DNA of 64,000 nt from Rhodobacteraceae bacterium M385 (GTDB lineage: Bacteria > Pseudomonadota > Alphaproteobacteria > Rhodobacterales > Rhodobacteraceae): contig CP081102.1 of NCBI GenBank assembly GCA_025141835.1, positions 1,612,001 to 1,676,000 on the forward strand, written 5' to 3'. Below the pieces are notes generated by a model. The model saw only the letters and a list, made by a program, of their open reading frames with translations. It was not told the DNA's origin and did not search any database. Both the position numbers and the translations under genes were made by a program. This document shows, one piece after another, positions 34,285-43,419 of this stretch. The stretch's first letter is position 1. Every line of letters starts with the position of its first letter.

Positions 34285-36420
34285 TTGATCCCGGCAAGGG
34301 CCGGGCAAGAGAAGGCGGATGATTTGATCTTAGGCGCGGTGAACGCGGTCCAGCAGGGCCAGAGGGGTTCGTTGATGCCGTGGTCCGCTGTTGCCCTGGG
34401 CCTTGGCGTGGCGCTTTATTTTTCCCTGAGGGTGGAGCCGGGGCCTTTGGCCTATGGTCTTGTGGTCTGTGGTGGCGTGCTCTGCGCCATCGTGGGCCTG
34501 CGTCGTCGAGAAGTTTGGGGGCCCTTGGCCATGACCGCCGTTCTGGTGGCTTTGGGTTTTTGCGTTGCGGGTGCACGGGCTCATTGGGTTGCGGGGCCGG
34601 TGATAGATTTTCGCTACTACGGCGCGATTGAAGGGCGGATCGTAGGGATTGACCGATCCTCCAGCGACGCGGTGCGGCTGACGTTGGATCACGTGCGGCT
34701 GGACGATGTGCGCAATACGCCCCGGCGGGTGCGTATCGCGTTGCACGGCGATCAGGGGTTCATGGAGCCGCTGCCCGGTGCCATCATTTTCACCACTGGC
34801 CATCTGTCCGGCCCCAATGGTGCGGCAGAACCCGGAGGGTTTGATTTTCAGCGGCACGCTTGGTTCCAATCCATCGGCGGGGTTGGCTACACGCGCTCTC
34901 CGGTGTTGTTGTTGTCGCCGCCCGCCGATGGGGTGGCGCCGCTGTTCAGCTTACGGATGCGCATGTCGGCGGCGATCCAAGCGCAGATACCGGGACAGGC
35001 GGGGGCCTTTGCCGCGGCGGTGCTGACCGGAGACCGCTCGGGCCTGTCGTTGACCTCCATCCAAGATATGCGCGACAGCAATATCGCGCATTTGTTGGCG
35101 ATATCGGGCCTGCACATGGGCCTGTTGTCGGGTTTCGTCTATGCCGCCCTGCGCGTGTTTCTGGCACTGATCCCGCCCGTAGCGCTGCGCTATCCGATCC
35201 GCAAATGGGCTGCGGTGGCGGCACTGGCTTCGGGTGCGTTCTACCTTGCCCTGTCCGGCGGCAATGTCGCGACGGAGCGGGCCTTCATCCAGATCGCCGT
35301 GATGTTCACCGCCGTGCTTCTGGACCGCCGCGCCATCACTTTGCGCTCCGTCGCCATCGCGGCGATGATCGTATTGCTTCACCGACCTGAAACCCTGATG
35401 TCGCCGGGCTTCCAGATGTCTTTCGCCGCCACCACGGCCCTTGTGGCCGCCTTCACCGGGCTGCAAGGCGCGGAGTGGATGCGTAATTGGCCGGGGTGGG
35501 TGAAGGGCGCATGGGGGTTGTTGACCTCTTCGATCATTGCGGGCGGCGCGACGGCCCCCTTTGCGGCGGCGCATTTCAACCGCTTGGCGGTATACGGGTT
35601 GGGGGCGAACCTGCTGACGGTGCCGGTCATGGGCTCGGTCGTTATCCCGGTGGCAGTGCTTGCGCTGATCCTTGCGCCTTTCGGGGCGGCGGGGTTTGCC
35701 TTCTGGATCATGGAATACGCGTTGGACTGGATCTTGGGCGTGGCAGATTACGTCGCCCGCTTGCCGGGGGCTGTGCGTATGGTGGCTAATCCACCCGCCG
35801 CTGTGCTGTTGCTGATCGCCGTGGGCGGGATCGGCCTGTGCCTATGGAACGGCAGGGGCCGGTGGCTGGCGCTGGCCCCCATCGCGCTAGGGTTGGTGCT
35901 GTGGCAGGGCAGCACGCGGCCGCATGTGTTGATCTCTGAGCCGGGGGGGCTTGTGGGTATCCTCTCGGCTCAGGGCCGCGCGTTGAGCCGCCCGCGCGGC
36001 GACGGTTTCGTGGCTGGCATCTGGCTGGAGAATGATGGCGACCGGGCCAATCAAGCGGATGCTGCAAGCCGCCCGGCTTGGACCGATACGGACCCCGGCG
36101 CTTTGGCGATGATTGGCGACTTCAGCCTTTGGCACGGGACGGGTCGCGCGGCCTCCAGGCTTGTGGATCAGGCCTGTGCGGCCCACGATCTGATCGTGGT
36201 GAACGTGCCGCCCGAAGACCCCGGCGCGGCGGTGCAGCGGGCCGAGCGGGAGACGCGGCGATACCTGACAACCCCCGACGCCCCCGTGCCGGAAGGTTGC
36301 TTGCTTCTGACGCCCCGAACGCTGCGCGACACCGGGGCGATTGCGGTGTCCTTGGTGGATGGCACGCTTCAATTCGATACCGCCAGCCGCCATCAAGGGC
36401 GACGCCTCTGGTCGCGCTGA
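34285..36420 (+). CDS. comEC: ComEC/Rec2 family membrane protein
   Basis: Homologue of the inner-membrane DNA uptake channel. The 711-residue protein has two N-terminal membrane segments, an OB-like extracytoplasmic domain (about residues 105-230), and the competence domain with many membrane helices from about 260 to 545, including HLLAISGLHMGLLSGFVY near residue 270 and SPGFQMSFAATTALVAAF near 375. The C-terminal 160 residues occupy the place of the metallo-beta-lactamase domain but lack its HxHxDH motif, as in many alphaproteobacterial members. The TTG at 34285 is the longest start; an ATG 30 codons later at LMPWSA is also possible. Confidence 0.88.
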   Translation: MIPARAGQEKADDLILGAVNAVQQGQRGSLMPWSAVALGLGVALYFSLRVEPGPLAYGLVVCGGVLCAIVGLRRREVWGPLAMTAVLVALGFCVAGARAHWVAGPVIDFRYYGAIEGRIVGIDRSSSDAVRLTLDHVRLDDVRNTPRRVRIALHGDQGFMEPLPGAIIFTTGHLSGPNGAAEPGGFDFQRHAWFQSIGGVGYTRSPVLLLSPPADGVAPLFSLRMRMSAAIQAQIPGQAGAFAAAVLTGDRSGLSLTSIQDMRDSNIAHLLAISGLHMGLLSGFVYAALRVFLALIPPVALRYPIRKWAAVAALASGAFYLALSGGNVATERAFIQIAVMFTAVLLDRRAITLRSVAIAAMIVLLHRPETLMSPGFQMSFAATTALVAAFTGLQGAEWMRNWPGWVKGAWGLLTSSIIAGGATAPFAAAHFNRLAVYGLGANLLTVPVMGSVVIPVAVLALILAPFGAAGFAFWIMEYALDWILGVADYVARLPGAVRMVANPPAAVLLLIAVGGIGLCLWNGRGRWLALAPIALGLVLWQGSTRPHVLISEPGGLVGILSAQGRALSRPRGDGFVAGIWLENDGDRANQADAASRPAWTDTDPGALAMIGDFSLWHGTGRAASRLVDQACAAHDLIVVNVPPEDPGAAVQRAERETRRYLTTPDAPVPEGCLLLTPRTLRDTGAIAVSLVDGTLQFDTASRHQGRRLWSR

Positions 36421-36481
36421 TCTATTGCTGGAACCTAACCCATGGCTTAGACCGTTAGGGAACTTGGTGGAGGGATTTCCA

Positions 36482-38620
36482 GTGACACAACGGATCGAGA
36501 AACATGGCCTACAGGTGGCCCCTGAACTGGCGAATTTCATCGAGGATCAGGCGCTGCCCGGTAGTGGCGTGACGTCCGATGATTTCTGGAAGGGCTTCTC
36601 GGACCTTGCCCATGACCTTGCCCCGAAGAACACGGCCCTACTGGCACGGCGAGAAGAGCTGCAAAGCAAGATTGACCAATGGCACATCGCCCGGCGCGAT
36701 CAGGCCCATGACCCCGATGCGTATCACGAATTCCTCAAGGATATCGGCTATTTGGTGCCCGAGGGCGACGCGTTTGAGATTGATACCACGAAGATCGACC
36801 CGGAAATCGCGACGGTCGCAGGCCCACAGTTGGTGGTGCCCATTACCAACGCGCGTTTCGCTCTGAACGCGGCCAATGCGCGGTGGGGCAGCCTCTATGA
36901 TGCGCTCTATGGCACCGACGCGATGGGATCGCTCCCTGCCAAGGGCGGCTACGATCGAGGTCGGGGTGCCCGCGTTGTAGCGCGCGCCCGGGTGTTTCTG
37001 GATGAGGCCTTTCCGATCGAAGGCACGTCCCACGCCGATGCCCGCCGCTACCACGTGGAAAAGGGCGCTTTGCTGGTGGATGACAAGCCGCTGGCCACCC
37101 CTGCACAATTCGCGGGCTACGTCGGCCGCGCCAAGGCACCTGATGCGGTGCTTTTGGTGAACAATGGCTTGCATGTGGAGCTGGTCTTCGACCGCGCCCA
37201 TAACATTGGCGCCCGCGATCAGGCGGGGCTGGCGGATGTGCGGATCGAAAGCGCCGTTTCCGCGATCATGGATTGCGAAGACAGTGTCGCCTGTGTCGAT
37301 GCCGAGGATAAGGTTCTGGCCTACGGTAATTGGCTTGGCCTGATGAAAGGCGATCTGGCCGAGACCTTCGAGAAGGGCGGCAAGAGCGTTACCCGTGCTT
37401 TGGCTGAGGACCGTGTATTCACCGGCCCGGACGGGGCGGTGAAAGTGCTGAAGGGTCGCGCGCTGATGCTGGTGCGCAACGTGGGCCACCTGATGACCAA
37501 CCCCGCTGTTTTGCTCCGCGACGGGGCAGAGGTCTATGAAGGGTTGATGGATGCGATGGTGACGATGCTGATCGCCAAGCATGATCTGGCCCGCGAGGGC
37601 GGAAACTCGGTCGCGGGAAGCGTCTATGTGGTGAAGCCCAAGATGCACGGGCCGGAAGAAGTCGCCTTTGCGGACGAGATTTTCACCCGCGTGGAGGCCG
37701 CTCTGGGGATGGAACGCTATACGGTCAAGCTCGGCATTATGGATGAGGAGCGCCGAACCTCGGTGAACCTGAAGGAATGTATCCGCGCGGCCAAGCACCG
37801 GGTCGCGTTCATCAATACCGGCTTTCTGGATCGCACGGGGGATGAAATCCACACTTCCATGGAGGCGGGACCGTTTTCGCGTAAGGACTTCATCAAGCGC
37901 AAGGGCTGGATCACGGCCTATGAAAACCAGAACGTCGATATCGGGCTGGAATGCGGACTGCGCGGAAAGGCCCAGATCGGCAAAGGCATGTGGGCCAAGC
38001 CCGATGATATGGCGGACCTGCTGGAGCAGAAGATCGAGCATCCCCGTGCGGGCGCGAACTGCGCATGGGTGCCATCGCCCACCGCCGCGACCTTGCACGC
38101 GTTGCATTACCATAAGGTAAATGTGGCGGCGGTGCAGGAGAAGCTGCAAGCGGGCGGCAAGCGGGCCTATGTGACGGCGCTTCTGGATATTCCGCTGGCC
38201 GCCTACCGGCGCTGGAACCGAGACCAGGTGATCCGAGAGGTGGAGAACAACGCCCAAGGGATCCTAGGCTACGTCGTGCGCTGGGTCGATCAGGGGGTTG
38301 GGTGCTCCAAGGTGCCGGATTTGAACGGCGTCGGTTTGATGGAAGACCGGGCAACGTGCCGGATTTCGGCGCAGCACATCGCCAATTGGCTCCACCACGG
38401 TGTGGTGTCCGAGGCCGATGTGGTGGAGGTGTTCCGCCGCATGGCAGAGGTGGTGGACGCGCAAAACGCGGGCGATCCGCTCTATCAACCGATGGCACCG
38501 GGGTTCAACGGGATCGCCTACGGGGCAGCCTTGGATCTGGTGTTGAAGGGGCGCGACCAGCCCAGTGGTTATACCGAGCCGGTGCTCCACCGCAGCCGAT
38601 TGGCGTGGAAGGCGGCGTAG
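36482..38620 (+). CDS. glcB: Malate synthase G
   Basis: Condenses glyoxylate with acetyl-CoA to malate, in the glyoxylate cycle or glycolate use. The 712-residue protein has the family landmarks: NARFALNAANARWGSLYDA, VLLVNNGLHVELVFD, the AVSAIMDCEDSVACVDAEDK stretch with catalytic acidic residues, VAFINTGFLDRTGDEIHTS and GANCAWVPSPTAATLHALHYH. The start is GTG at 36482, with GGAGGG eight bases upstream; the open frame extends further upstream into comEC without a better site. Isocitrate lyase is not nearby. Confidence 0.96.
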   Translation: MTQRIEKHGLQVAPELANFIEDQALPGSGVTSDDFWKGFSDLAHDLAPKNTALLARREELQSKIDQWHIARRDQAHDPDAYHEFLKDIGYLVPEGDAFEIDTTKIDPEIATVAGPQLVVPITNARFALNAANARWGSLYDALYGTDAMGSLPAKGGYDRGRGARVVARARVFLDEAFPIEGTSHADARRYHVEKGALLVDDKPLATPAQFAGYVGRAKAPDAVLLVNNGLHVELVFDRAHNIGARDQAGLADVRIESAVSAIMDCEDSVACVDAEDKVLAYGNWLGLMKGDLAETFEKGGKSVTRALAEDRVFTGPDGAVKVLKGRALMLVRNVGHLMTNPAVLLRDGAEVYEGLMDAMVTMLIAKHDLAREGGNSVAGSVYVVKPKMHGPEEVAFADEIFTRVEAALGMERYTVKLGIMDEERRTSVNLKECIRAAKHRVAFINTGFLDRTGDEIHTSMEAGPFSRKDFIKRKGWITAYENQNVDIGLECGLRGKAQIGKGMWAKPDDMADLLEQKIEHPRAGANCAWVPSPTAATLHALHYHKVNVAAVQEKLQAGGKRAYVTALLDIPLAAYRRWNRDQVIREVENNAQGILGYVVRWVDQGVGCSKVPDLNGVGLMEDRATCRISAQHIANWLHHGVVSEADVVEVFRRMAEVVDAQNAGDPLYQPMAPGFNGIAYGAALDLVLKGRDQPSGYTEPVLHRSRLAWKAA

Positions 38621-38623
38621 CAA

Positions 38624-38700
38624 GGGGGCGCTGCCCCCTTAGCGGCCCCTAAGGGGACCGCTTACCCCCGCGATATTTTCGAAAAGGTGAATGGGGGCGA
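38624..38700. repeat. Degenerate copy of the intergenic double-hairpin repeat
   Basis: GGGGGCGCTGCCCCC forms a first stem, GCGGCCCCTAAGGGGACCGC a second, followed by CCCCCGCGATATTTTCGAAAAGGTGAATGGGG. The order stem-stem-tail is that of 4196-4274, with changes in the tail. It sits directly after the glcB stop. Confidence 0.6.
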
Positions 38701-38825
38701 AGGGCAAGGGGGCGCGTTTTGGCGCTGTATGAGATTGGGCAGATCAACATGAGGGACAACGCAAAGGTGTTTCTCGTGTGCATAGGACGCCCTGAACAGG
38801 AGAGGCCGAGCGGTGTTTGGCGCAG

Positions 38826-38863
38826 AAAAAAGCCCCGGTGCTGGGATGCGCCGGGGCTTTTTT
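38826..38863. terminator. Strong bidirectional terminator between glcB and the SPFH gene
   Basis: A-run plus GCCCCGG pairs with CCGGGGC plus T-run around a twelve-base loop, a symmetric terminator just after the stop of the minus-strand SPFH gene. It can also stop glcB read-through. Confidence 0.93.
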
Positions 38864-38870
38864 GTGTGAT

Positions 38871-39986
38871 TTACATAGGCGGTGGAGGCGGGGGCGGCAT
38901 GACGGTGAAGAGCTGCGCCAGCTCATCCACATCGCCGGCTTTCTTCCAGCCGTCTTGGCCAGCCGTCCAAACCATCGTGTCGCGCGTGAGCGAGCCGTCG
39001 CCGGCCATTTGACCTAAGGTTGCCTTGGAGAAGGGGCCTTTCGTGGCACCGTTTTCTGCCGTGTGCCAGACGTGTTCCACCGGCGGCGGCGGGGGCGCGG
39101 CATGGGCGGCTTGGTGGGCCTGTTGTTGCGGCTGGTGCATGTTGTTGGCCATTTGGTTGGCCATCGCCATGCCCATGCCCATGCCAAGACCCTCGCCCAT
39201 GCCGGAGCCGGGGGTTGAGGCGGCGGCGGCCATAGCTTCGGCGGTTTGGAACTGGGTGTATTTGTTCAGATCGCCGACCACGCCCATGGAGGTGCGTTTG
39301 TCCAACGCCTCTTCCACCGCGGGGGGCAGAGAGATGTTTTCGATGTAGAGCTCGGGCAGCGTCAGGCCGTAGCTGGAGATCGTCTCGGAAATTTTGCCGG
39401 CGACGACCTCACCCATTTGGCCAGTATTGGCGGCCATGTCGAGCACCGGAATGCCGGAGCCTGCAACGGCTTGGGAGAACTGCTGAACGATGATGTTGCG
39501 GATTTGGTGGGTGACTTCATCGGTGGTGAATTCACCATCGGTGCCCACGATTTCCGTCATGAACAGGCCCGCGTCCTGCACCTTCACGGTATAAGTGCCG
39601 AAGGCACGGATGCGGGTTGGGCCGAAATCGCTGTCGCGGATCATGATGGGGTTTTTGGTGCCCCATTTAAGATCAGTGAACCGGGAGGTGTTCACAAAAT
39701 AGATTTCGGACTTGAAGGGGCTGGAGAAGCCATGATCCCAATGTTGCAGGGAGGTCATGATTGGCATGTTGTTCGTCTCGAGCATATACATGCCCGGGGT
39801 AAACACGTCGGCCAGTTGGCCTTCGTGGATGAAGACCGCGACCTGGCCTTCACGCACCGTCAGCTTGGCGCCGTATTTGATTTCATGGCCGTAGCGTTCA
39901 AACCGGTAGACCATCGTGTCCCGGCTATCATCGGTCCATTCGATGACGTCAATAAATTGACCTTTGAGAAAATCCATAATGGCCAT
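38871..39986 (-). CDS. SPFH-domain protein with C-terminal GYF_2 domain (YdjI-like)
   Basis: A 371-residue protein. Residues about 1-250 form an SPFH/virion-core-like domain (DVIEWTDDSRDTMVYRFER at the start, DFGPTRIRAFGTYTVKVQD, IVQQFSQAVAGSGIPVLD). A low-complexity linker rich in Met, Gln, Ala and Pro follows (GEGLGMGMGMAMANQMANN). A GYF_2 domain (HVWHTAENGATKGPFSKATL) is near residue 310, and the tail is MPPPPPPPM. B. subtilis YdjI is of this type and belongs to an operon linked to membrane stress. It lies 250 bases downstream of the DUF2927-TelA-XpaC operon on the same strand and may be part of the same system. The first ATG has GGGAG ten bases upstream. Confidence 0.83.
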   Translation of the reverse strand: MAIMDFLKGQFIDVIEWTDDSRDTMVYRFERYGHEIKYGAKLTVREGQVAVFIHEGQLADVFTPGMYMLETNNMPIMTSLQHWDHGFSSPFKSEIYFVNTSRFTDLKWGTKNPIMIRDSDFGPTRIRAFGTYTVKVQDAGLFMTEIVGTDGEFTTDEVTHQIRNIIVQQFSQAVAGSGIPVLDMAANTGQMGEVVAGKISETISSYGLTLPELYIENISLPPAVEEALDKRTSMGVVGDLNKYTQFQTAEAMAAAASTPGSGMGEGLGMGMGMAMANQMANNMHQPQQQAHQAAHAAPPPPPVEHVWHTAENGATKGPFSKATLGQMAGDGSLTRDTMVWTAGQDGWKKAGDVDELAQLFTVMPPPPPPPM

Positions 39987-40122
39987 GCGGTAGCAACTCC
40001 CACTGAAATATTGTGCGTTTTCCCGAATGATATAGGTATGACCGCCGCCAATCTACAGAGAAGTGGGGGAGGGAAACCTTACCGTTTTTTCACCTTATGG
40101 AACGGCGGTGGGGAGGAGAGGG

Positions 40123-40157
40123 CGGGATTGAGTTGTATTTGCCAAGATGAAGGGGAG
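40123..40157. repeat. Intergenic repeat, 35-bp unit identical to 31228-31262
   Basis: Identical over 35 bases to the copy at 31228-31262. It lies between the DUF2927 gene and the SPFH gene. Confidence 0.8.
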
Positions 40158-40234
40158 AGGGCGCGCCTGAGTGGGTCCGTCGCGTGGAGGCACGGCGAGG
40201 AGCGCGTGTTGGCAAGGAGCGCGTGGGTGGCGGC

Positions 40235-41176
40235 CTAGGAAGGGCCGCCCACCAGTTCGCCGGCGATTTGGCGCACGATGGGGCGCGCTTGGTCTGGGGT
40301 CATGCCGATGGAGAGGCGGTCATCGTAGAGGATGCGCAGGAGCAGTTCATCATGGCGGGTGAGCAGGGCGAATTCCTCGTCGTCGTTGAAGATGGTGGGA
40401 CGCGCGGTGCGGCTGTCGTTGGGAAGGCCCATGCCTTGGGCGATTTCCTCGTGCACACAGGAGCGGCGCAGGAGATCGGGGTGCTCGTCACGGATCACAG
40501 CGATCGCGGCGATATATTCCGAGGTGCCGGTAAGCGAGAAGGCGAAGATCGAGCAATAGGTGAGGCGGCCCATGTTCTGGATTTCACGGATCGTGGCGTC
40601 GTTGATGCTTGGCACCAGTTGGCGCAGGAGCGGAGCGGAATCTGACAAGGCATCGGCGTTCATGAACAGGACGTGGTAGTTCCCGCCGCTGTTCACGGCC
40701 CGCACGGAATGGCCGGTGAGGCGGGTCAAACGCGCGGCGTAGGTACCGAGGATGGCGCGGTCTTCGGCCTGTTGTCCGGCCTCGACAGACGCGCCGAAGT
40801 GGGGTTGCAGGCGTACCGGCGCGCTCCAGCGGCGCAGGGTGGACGGGGACTGTCGGGCGACAAAGCGCCCGTTTACCAGCTCATATTCATCATAGAGCGC
40901 GATGCGTTCAAAATTGGCCGCCAGCTCGTCGGCGGTGAAGGGCGTATCGGGGCCGCCGCCATCGGTCCGCAGCAGGCCACGGCCCACGAGCCGGGCCTCG
41001 GAACTGCGATAGTAGCGGGCGAGGGCCTGGCTTAGCTCGGAGGGGGGGGATGCGCCCGCACTGGTCGCGGGTTCGGACCGAGGTTCGGGAATGGGCGAGA
41101 CTTCGGGCGCAGTCACGGTGACGCAGGCCGCGAGGGCGAGCGTCACCGTGATTGGCAGATAGCGGCGTAGAACCAC
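40235..41176 (-). CDS. DUF2927 lipoprotein
   Basis: A 313-residue protein with a lipoprotein signal (MVLRRYLPITVTLALAACVT, lipobox ALAAC), a proline/serine-rich linker and a DUF2927 domain. The domain contains CVHEEIAQGMGLPND near residue 240, which resembles the HExxx zinc-binding motif of metallopeptidases, and RLTYCSIFAFS before it. The family is found mostly in alphaproteobacteria and its activity is unproven. It starts eight bases after the TelA stop, so it is the last gene of the XpaC-TelA operon. Confidence 0.83.
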   Translation of the reverse strand: MVLRRYLPITVTLALAACVTVTAPEVSPIPEPRSEPATSAGASPPSELSQALARYYRSSEARLVGRGLLRTDGGGPDTPFTADELAANFERIALYDEYELVNGRFVARQSPSTLRRWSAPVRLQPHFGASVEAGQQAEDRAILGTYAARLTRLTGHSVRAVNSGGNYHVLFMNADALSDSAPLLRQLVPSINDATIREIQNMGRLTYCSIFAFSLTGTSEYIAAIAVIRDEHPDLLRRSCVHEEIAQGMGLPNDSRTARPTIFNDDEEFALLTRHDELLLRILYDDRLSIGMTPDQARPIVRQIAGELVGGPS

Positions 41177-41184
41177 GATACGGC

Positions 41185-42387
41185 TCAGGATTGAACCGGC
41201 GTGGCGTCGCCTTCGATCACATCTGCATCGGCCACAGGCCGGCGAGCAGAGGCCGAGGACAGCGTGTCGCGCAATTCGCGCTCCATCTTCTCCATCTCGG
41301 CTTCGGCTTCGCGGCGCTTGCGCTTGCCTTCGTCGGCGATCTGGAGGCTTTCCTCGATCGTGGCCACCAGTTCGGCGTTGGCGTGTTTGACGGCTTCGAT
41401 GTCGAAAACGCCACGCTCCATCTCTTGGCGGACCATGCGGTTGCTTTCGCGCAGGTTCTCGGCGTTGCGGGTCAGCAGCTCATTGGTGAGATCGGTGGCT
41501 TCCTTCACCGCCTTCGCGGCCTCGGTGGAGCGTTGGATCGTCACGGCCTGGGCCAGTTGAGTTTCCCAAAGGGGCACGGTGTTCACGAGGGTCGAGTTGA
41601 TTTTCGTCACCAGCGACTTGTCGTTCTCCTGCACCAAGCGGATCGACGGCAGGGATTGCATCGTCACCTGACGGGTCAGTTTCAGGTCGTGAACGCGGCG
41701 CTCCAGATCGTCACGGGCGGCACGCATGTCGCGCAATTCCTGCGCTTTGATGACCTGATCGTCCTCGGGGGCTGCGGCAACTTCGGCCTCTTTCGCGGGG
41801 ATCGTGACTTCGTCCAGCTCTTTCAGCTTTTCTTCGCCAGCGGCGATGTAAAGCGCCAGCTCGTCGTAGAAATCGAGCGTTTTCTCGTAGAGTTTGTCGA
41901 GGGACTTGATGTCCTTCATCAGCACATGCTCGTGCTCCAGCAGGTTGTCGGTGATCTTGTCGATCTGTTCCTGCACGTCTTCGTATTTCGCCATGAAATC
42001 GTGGATCGGCTTGGCTTTGCCGAACAAACGCTCCCACCAGGATTGCTTGCGGTTTGGGTCCAGCTCATCAACCGAGAAGCCGCGGATGGTGCCGACGATG
42101 TCGCGCAGGCTGTCACCGGCGGGGCCTGCGTCCTTGTTCTTCACGCCTGCCAGCATCGCTTGGGAAATCTGCTGCAATTCGGCCTGCGCGGAGGAGCCGA
42201 AGGACACAATGGAGTTCGTGTCGTTCATGTTGATCTCGGCCATACGCGAGCGGATTTGCTCGGACGTCGGCTCATCTGCTTCGGGCAGGGGGACCAGATC
42301 GGCAGAGGGCTCGGGCAGAACCACTGCGTTCAGCTCATTAACCATCGTTTCGACCTCTTGGGCCTTTTGGTGGGTTTCGGTTTCCAT
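41185..42387 (-). CDS. telA: TelA/KlaA family toxic anion resistance protein
   Basis: A 400-residue, mostly helical cytoplasmic protein of the TelA family. Landmarks are MNDTNSIVSFGSSAQAELQQIS near residue 72, ERLFGKAKPIHDFMAKYEDVQEQIDKI (in parts) near residue 130, and ARRDDLERRVHDL-type coiled coil with TMQSLPSIRLVQENDKSL near residue 240. Members were named from tellurite resistance plasmids, but most chromosomal copies act with XpaC in cell-envelope stress and the mechanism is not known. The start is four bases after the XpaC stop. Confidence 0.92.
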   Translation of the reverse strand: METETHQKAQEVETMVNELNAVVLPEPSADLVPLPEADEPTSEQIRSRMAEINMNDTNSIVSFGSSAQAELQQISQAMLAGVKNKDAGPAGDSLRDIVGTIRGFSVDELDPNRKQSWWERLFGKAKPIHDFMAKYEDVQEQIDKITDNLLEHEHVLMKDIKSLDKLYEKTLDFYDELALYIAAGEEKLKELDEVTIPAKEAEVAAAPEDDQVIKAQELRDMRAARDDLERRVHDLKLTRQVTMQSLPSIRLVQENDKSLVTKINSTLVNTVPLWETQLAQAVTIQRSTEAAKAVKEATDLTNELLTRNAENLRESNRMVRQEMERGVFDIEAVKHANAELVATIEESLQIADEGKRKRREAEAEMEKMERELRDTLSSASARRPVADADVIEGDATPVQS

Positions 42388-42391
42388 AATC

Positions 42392-43327
42392 TTATCCCTG
42401 TCGTTCTAGATATTGTGTTTCGCGGTTCAGGCGGTCTTGCAGGACCTCAATCTCCACGTCGAAATTTGTGCGATCATCGATCAGAAGCGTTTCCTTGCGG
42501 GCGGCGAAGTTCTGCTCCAGATCGTCGAGGAAGGCGATGTAGTCGCTGCGGATCGCGTAATCGGTTTTGCGCGAATAGAGGTTGGCAAACTGCACCGTCG
42601 CGTCGAGCGCCCCTTGCAGGTAAACGCCCAGGTAGCGACGTGCCGCGTTCAGGTCGCGGGGGTCTTCTTCGACCTGGCGGAACAGGCCACGGGCGACCTC
42701 TTGGAAACGGTCAACGCGGGCTTCCAGTTGCGGGTCGCGCACACGGGCGATCGCGTCTTTCTGGCGGGCCAAAATCGCCTCGGCCTCGTCAATTTTGCGC
42801 GCTACCCGGTCAGAAGTGAAGGTGTCCATCCCCTCCATCCCTTTGTTTTTCAACGGGTCCAACCCGAATGAAAACAGGTGCAGACCAGCGGCCAAGAAGC
42901 CGACCACATTGGCGGCAACGATGGACCCGGCGCTGAAATCCGATCCGCCAAGGATCAGGAAGGCCACGCCCATACCGGTGCCCACGGCACCAAAGATCTT
43001 GCGGGGGATGGCGGGTTTGCGGGCCACTTTGCGTTCGTTGAACGCATCTTCCGCCCGCACGCCATCGCGGGTCAGCCAAGCGGCCAGCAGCAGCAAGGCG
43101 CCGCCTGCGAGGTCCGTCGCCATCTCGGTCACGCCCGAGTTGAACAGGACCGAGGAAATCGTCAGCAAGGGCAGAACGAACAGAATGTTCAGCTTGGCGC
43201 CGTGACGCATGGGTTTGCGACCTTTGAAGGGGGCAACCTCCATCTTCTGATGCGATACCATTTCGCGCGGTGTCTCACCGTCGCGCTGCCCCGTGGGGCT
43301 ATGTTCGCCGCCGTACCGTTTTGCCAT
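42392..43327 (-). CDS. XpaC-like protein (5-bromo-4-chloroindolyl phosphate hydrolysis family)
   Basis: A 311-residue protein with a basic N-terminal tail, four hydrophobic segments between about residues 45 and 130 (LFVLPLLTISSVLFNSG, MATDLAGGALLLLAAW, IFGAVGTGMGVAFLILGG, IVAANVVGFLAAGLHLF) and a cytoplasmic helical domain with TSDRVARKIDEAEAILARQ. This is the XpaC family, regularly adjacent to TelA. The ATG at 43327 is preferred to the longer frame because GGAG lies ten bases upstream and it follows the 29-residue gene by two bases. Confidence 0.85.
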   Translation of the reverse strand: MAKRYGGEHSPTGQRDGETPREMVSHQKMEVAPFKGRKPMRHGAKLNILFVLPLLTISSVLFNSGVTEMATDLAGGALLLLAAWLTRDGVRAEDAFNERKVARKPAIPRKIFGAVGTGMGVAFLILGGSDFSAGSIVAANVVGFLAAGLHLFSFGLDPLKNKGMEGMDTFTSDRVARKIDEAEAILARQKDAIARVRDPQLEARVDRFQEVARGLFRQVEEDPRDLNAARRYLGVYLQGALDATVQFANLYSRKTDYAIRSDYIAFLDDLEQNFAARKETLLIDDRTNFDVEIEVLQDRLNRETQYLERQG

Positions 43328-43329
43328 GC

Positions 43330-43419
43330 TTAAAGCGCTCCGAATCCGCCGAAAATCGCGCCAAGGATCACAAGGATCAGCACGAAGAAAGACACGCCTT
43401 GAAGAAAGCTGGATGACAT
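43330..43419 (-). CDS. 29-residue single-pass membrane peptide
   Basis: A complete small ORF, too short for usual ORF callers. Its product has a polar start MSSSFLQG, one strongly hydrophobic segment (VSFFVLILVILGAIF) and the tail GGFGAL. The stop is two bases before the XpaC start, and AGGAACGGGG precedes the ATG. Position, hydrophobic character and spacing all support a real first gene of the XpaC-TelA-DUF2927 operon. It may be a partner or regulator of the membrane protein XpaC; that is inference. Confidence 0.72.
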   Translation of the reverse strand: MSSSFLQGVSFFVLILVILGAIFGGFGAL

